A DNA stretch of 64,000 nt. It comes from Chitinophaga silvatica (lineage in GTDB: Bacteria > Bacteroidota > Bacteroidia > Chitinophagales > Chitinophagaceae). Shown here in pieces: positions 61,709-64,000 of this stretch (within the stretch, counting starts at the first letter, position 1; each line of letters starts with the position of its first letter). The translations under genes and the position numbers were made by a program. The notes under the pieces were generated by a model. The model was not told where the DNA came from and did not search any database. It saw nothing but the letters and a program-made list of their open reading frames with translations. The DNA is taken from assembly GCF_003419895.1 (NCBI RefSeq), contig NZ_QPMM01000001.1, positions 620,001-684,000 of the forward strand. Reading direction: 5' to 3'.

Positions 61709-63502
61709 TTAAAATTTAAAACTGGCGCAATTATCACCCTTGATCAGTGGTTCTCCTTTAGCAGAAGTCACATCATATACGCAAACGGAATAACTTCCCG
61801 GTTTACCCATAATGGTATGAAGATTTACCACACTTGGATTTGTAGGGTCTATACGGGCAGCATTTACGGAAAGAATCGGATCGAATACATAGTTACCGAT
61901 TGCTGTAGCTGATTTAGGATCTACCGGTACGTTGTAAGTAACTACCAGAATAGTACCTGTTTTATCAGTTATAGGAAGTGCTGATTCTACCTGAAGTTTA
62001 GGATCTACAGGCCCACCGGCACATGCAGGCAAAGGCATCATATGGAATGCTGCTTTCATGGCTTCCAGACGGCAATCTGTTGATATATGCATGCAGGTAT
62101 TACCTTTCTTCCCTGTTCTCAATTTAGGATTGATCAGATCAAAGAAAGATGTCAATGTTTCAATAGCCTGCGAAATGATTGGACCAGAAGAAAGACCATA
62201 CCATACCTTAGGTAATACCCCGGTAATTGCAAAGAAATCTGATTGACCTTCGCAAGTATAATCCTCGTCATTTTTAGGAACACCGCCATAGAGGTGACCT
62301 AATTCATGGGCAATAACAAAAGCCAATGTATCAAAGTCCATCAACGCAACACGTGCCAGACCTCCATTAACAACTACGAATGATTTACCATATTCAAAAA
62401 ATGAATATGCATTTGGCATCTGGTTTACCTTATCGTAGTAGAATATAACATCTGGATAAAAACCTTGAAACATGGTGAACAGATATTTCACCAGGTCATC
62501 ACCAATACCGGAATAAACAGGTGATATATTTGATTCCGGATTTTCAAGGATTGAAATCGCTTGTTCTTTGCTTACAAAGTGCTGGGCACTTTCAGGAATA
62601 ATAACAGGGCCTCTCTTACCAAACACTTCAAATACAGAAGAATCGAAATCTTCCGGTTTGTGCTCGGGGTGATGCGCTTTCAATGCATTACCAATAACGT
62701 GTTTGTATTTCTCAAAGTATTCCTTAGTACCAAATTCAGGCAATTGGGCGTGATTGGCAACCAATGATTTACTATCTGATTGTCCGCCACCCAGGCCAAG
62801 TTGTAAGGCATAATCGCCACAAACAATACCTTTAGCAAGCATCAGGTGTCCATCCATTGTTGTGGCTGGGCCAAGGCTGGTTGCAATATGGTGTAGCCCT
62901 TTTTTGTATTTACCAACTTCCAGACTTTTAACCATTGCAGTAGTGCCGTCATAAAATACCAGTTGGTCTTGATCCGGAACAAGTCTGGATGCGGATTTCA
63001 TTTTTTTATCTGTCATATAAAATAACTGATCTCTGGAAACAAACAAGTGATCCAGTTTACCATCCGAAACCTCATAAGTAAGTTTAATCATGGTAATTGC
63101 GCTGGAATTTCCACCAGCACCATTACTAAACAATACTTGTTTCTGGCTCCATTTGGTGAGGTCTGCATTGTCTGCTACATAAACCAGATCACCAGGATTG
63201 AATTCTGCAATTGCCTTGTAGGTTTTTAAATCCACAGCAACAGGTGTTTCATTGGCGAAACAACCGCAGCAGCAATAGCAGCCTAACTCAAGGATAGGTA
63301 CTGGTGATGTTGCAGAGTAAGAACAGCATCCTTGATACCTTACAGGGTCACATCCATTTGGATAAACATCGGTGCAATTACAATAGTTTTCTGAGTAATC
63401 CTTGACAATAGTAGAATTGCAATGTTCCTCAGAACACATTGTTCCGTGCAATTTCTTGATATTATCGAGGCAGGGCTGGTACCACCAGTCATTAGTGCCC
63501 AT
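61709..63502 (-). CDS. Cys-rich / Hint domain / zinc metalloprotease / Ig-like fusion protein
   Basis: This 597-residue protein has no signal peptide. A Cys-rich N-terminus (1-82) contains about 15 Cys, ending in a CYCCCGCF run. A Hint (hedgehog/intein-like) domain begins at Cys81 with CFANETPVAVD, then EFNPGDLVYV, DHLFV (His152) and closes near GIVCGDYALQL (225-235). A zincin domain follows (about 290-500), with VIAHELGHLYGG (His399, Glu400, His403) and a likely third ligand Glu418 in CEGQSDFFA. The C-terminal 95 residues resemble a Big_5-type Ig-like domain. Hint domains cleave or splice polypeptides, so release or activation of the protease is a plausible model, but it is untested. I know of no named family with this layout. 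Confidence 0.7.
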   Translation of the reverse strand: MGTNDWWYQPCLDNIKKLHGTMCSEEHCNSTIVKDYSENYCNCTDVYPNGCDPVRYQGCCSYSATSPVPILELGCYCCCGCFANETPVAVDLKTYKAIAEFNPGDLVYVADNADLTKWSQKQVLFSNGAGGNSSAITMIKLTYEVSDGKLDHLFVSRDQLFYMTDKKMKSASRLVPDQDQLVFYDGTTAMVKSLEVGKYKKGLHHIATSLGPATTMDGHLMLAKGIVCGDYALQLGLGGGQSDSKSLVANHAQLPEFGTKEYFEKYKHVIGNALKAHHPEHKPEDFDSSVFEVFGKRGPVIIPESAQHFVSKEQAISILENPESNISPVYSGIGDDLVKYLFTMFQGFYPDVIFYYDKVNQMPNAYSFFEYGKSFVVVNGGLARVALMDFDTLAFVIAHELGHLYGGVPKNDEDYTCEGQSDFFAITGVLPKVWYGLSSGPIISQAIETLTSFFDLINPKLRTGKKGNTCMHISTDCRLEAMKAAFHMMPLPACAGGPVDPKLQVESALPITDKTGTILVVTYNVPVDPKSATAIGNYVFDPILSVNAARIDPTNPSVVNLHTIMGKPGSYSVCVYDVTSAKGEPLIKGDNCASFKF

Positions 63503-63633
63503 AGACTTAATTTTTTTTGAGTGAGAGAAATGGTTTTAAATTCTGTTGCAATAGCTGGATAATACCAGCAAGAAATGAAATGGTTATTTTACTTTCAGGG
63601 TGTACCTCCTTTTTTTGGTTTTATAAAATATGA

Positions 63634-64000
63634 TTAACTAAATGGGGGCTCTGTGTAATAAATAACTATTGCCATGTCAGTTAACTTTGTCGGATCAAGT
63701 GCCTTATTCTGGCCTGTTCCTTTGGATATTGCATCCGGCAGATTCGCATCCACAAACTGGATTGTACAATTCACACTATCTTTCCCAAAACCTATACTCT
63801 GTAAATCATCTCCGCTTATCTCACCATAATTGGCCGAGATATTAAATAGCTTGGAACCCTGACTGGCTTTTATCTGTACAAAAGTACTTCCACTCAGAGC
63901 CGTACCATCGGCTAGTTCGAGCTGTATTCCCAGTTTTTCGACCTTTACATTGGCCATATTGGGCAACCAGAAATTATCTGTAATTGGGAAGGTGATTGAT
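63634..64000 (-). CDS. C-terminus of a larger protein running off the window (partial)
   Basis: The frame is open from the stop at 63634 to the right window edge, so at least 121 codons of an upstream-starting gene are present. The sequence FPITDNFWLPNMANVKVEKL continues as a beta-rich domain and ends TDMAIVIYYTEPPFS. An internal TTG/ATG pair near 63966 is not taken as the start because the frame is meaningful upstream of it. The shape resembles the C-terminal beta domain of a large secreted or toxin-complex protein, but no family is firm. It precedes the Hint-metalloprotease gene by 131 bp on the same strand, so they probably form one unit. Confidence 0.6.
   Translation of the reverse strand, partial: SITFPITDNFWLPNMANVKVEKLGIQLELADGTALSGSTFVQIKASQGSKLFNISANYGEISGDDLQSIGFGKDSVNCTIQFVDANLPDAISKGTGQNKALDPTKLTDMAIVIYYTEPPFS

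Noticed and set aside
63634..63966. 110-residue gene starting at the TTG near 63966
   Set aside because: The same frame is open and protein-like to the right window edge, so this is the C-terminus of a longer gene.
63634..64000. Reading the partial gene as the C-terminus of a Tc-type insecticidal toxin subunit
   Set aside because: Only a loose resemblance of a beta-rich C-terminus; no diagnostic motif is in view.

Overview
The window looks like chromosome from a Bacteroidota member, most likely a Chitinophagaceae (Chitinophaga-like) bacterium. This rests on gene content: paired ECF sigma factor and FecR-type anti-sigma factor, SusC/SusD pairs, many short lipoproteins with a Cys close to the N-terminus, a two-component regulator with Reg_prop/Y_Y_Y sensor domains, DUF493 and DUF6934 proteins, AT-rich spacers, and -7 elements of the TAnnTTTG type. 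I saw no tRNA, rRNA, CRISPR array, insertion sequence or prophage integrase.

Layout. 1-1752: an outgoing sigma/FecR operon on the minus strand, with the first codons of a probable TonB-linked receptor at the left edge. 1778-10834: housekeeping and surface genes (two S41 peptidases, DUF493, ferritin, a membrane histidine kinase, a DUF7151 lipoprotein, a neutral ceramidase-like hydrolase, a HAD hydrolase). 10840-11455: a DUF6934 gene with a 52-residue partner. 11784-28609: a polysaccharide/glycoprotein utilisation locus with a glutaminase-like secreted protein, a GH92 alpha-mannosidase, a response regulator and a sensor kinase encoded tail to tail, and an IPT/NHL lipoprotein, SusC, SusD and DUF1735-type lipoprotein operon. 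28892-29638: a DUF1444-like gene. 29747-37223: a minus-strand locus with two secreted phosphodiesterases of the alkaline phosphatase superfamily flanking an Oar-like TonB-dependent receptor and a lipoprotein, preceded by a Crp/Fnr regulator that lacks the end of its DNA-binding domain. 37521-46944: mixed genes (alpha/beta hydrolase, two thioredoxin-fold proteins, a beta-propeller/phosphoesterase fusion, a haem-binding protein, a broken RRM gene, a cold-shock protein, a fatty-acid desaturase). 47282-54689: an export operon (TolC, HlyD, two ABC ATPases, two ABC-2 permeases, MFS). 54758-59145: hydrolase, lipoprotein, then an AT-rich accessory stretch with an unrecognised protein, an orphan copy of the small DUF6934 partner, an orphan acyl carrier protein and a TIR/deoxyribosyltransferase-like protein. 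59664-60959: a secreted protein. 61067-64000 (minus): an odd module with a Cys-cluster protein, a Cys-rich/Hint/zinc-metalloprotease/Ig-like protein, and the C-terminus of a larger protein that runs off the window.

How it works together. The 11.8-28.6 kb locus reads as capture (SusD, SusC, accessory lipoproteins), trimming (GH92 mannosidase, glutaminase-like protein) and sensing (split sensor kinase plus AraC-type response regulator) of a mannose-rich glycan or glycoprotein. A pair of direct repeats at about 29 bp spacing upstream of the glutaminase gene is a candidate binding site for that regulator. The 29.7-36.4 kb locus reads as phosphoester scavenging coupled to TonB-dependent import. 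The export operon is a split version of a YbhGFSR-like system whose two ATPases have complementary defects, predicting one working composite site.

Best candidates for undescribed biology: the Hint-metalloprotease fusion and its neighbours (61.1-64.0 kb), the DUF6934/small-protein pair with its orphan partner, and the orphan carrier protein next to the TIR-like protein (56.6-59.1 kb). All functional statements come from reading motifs by eye; no database search was run.
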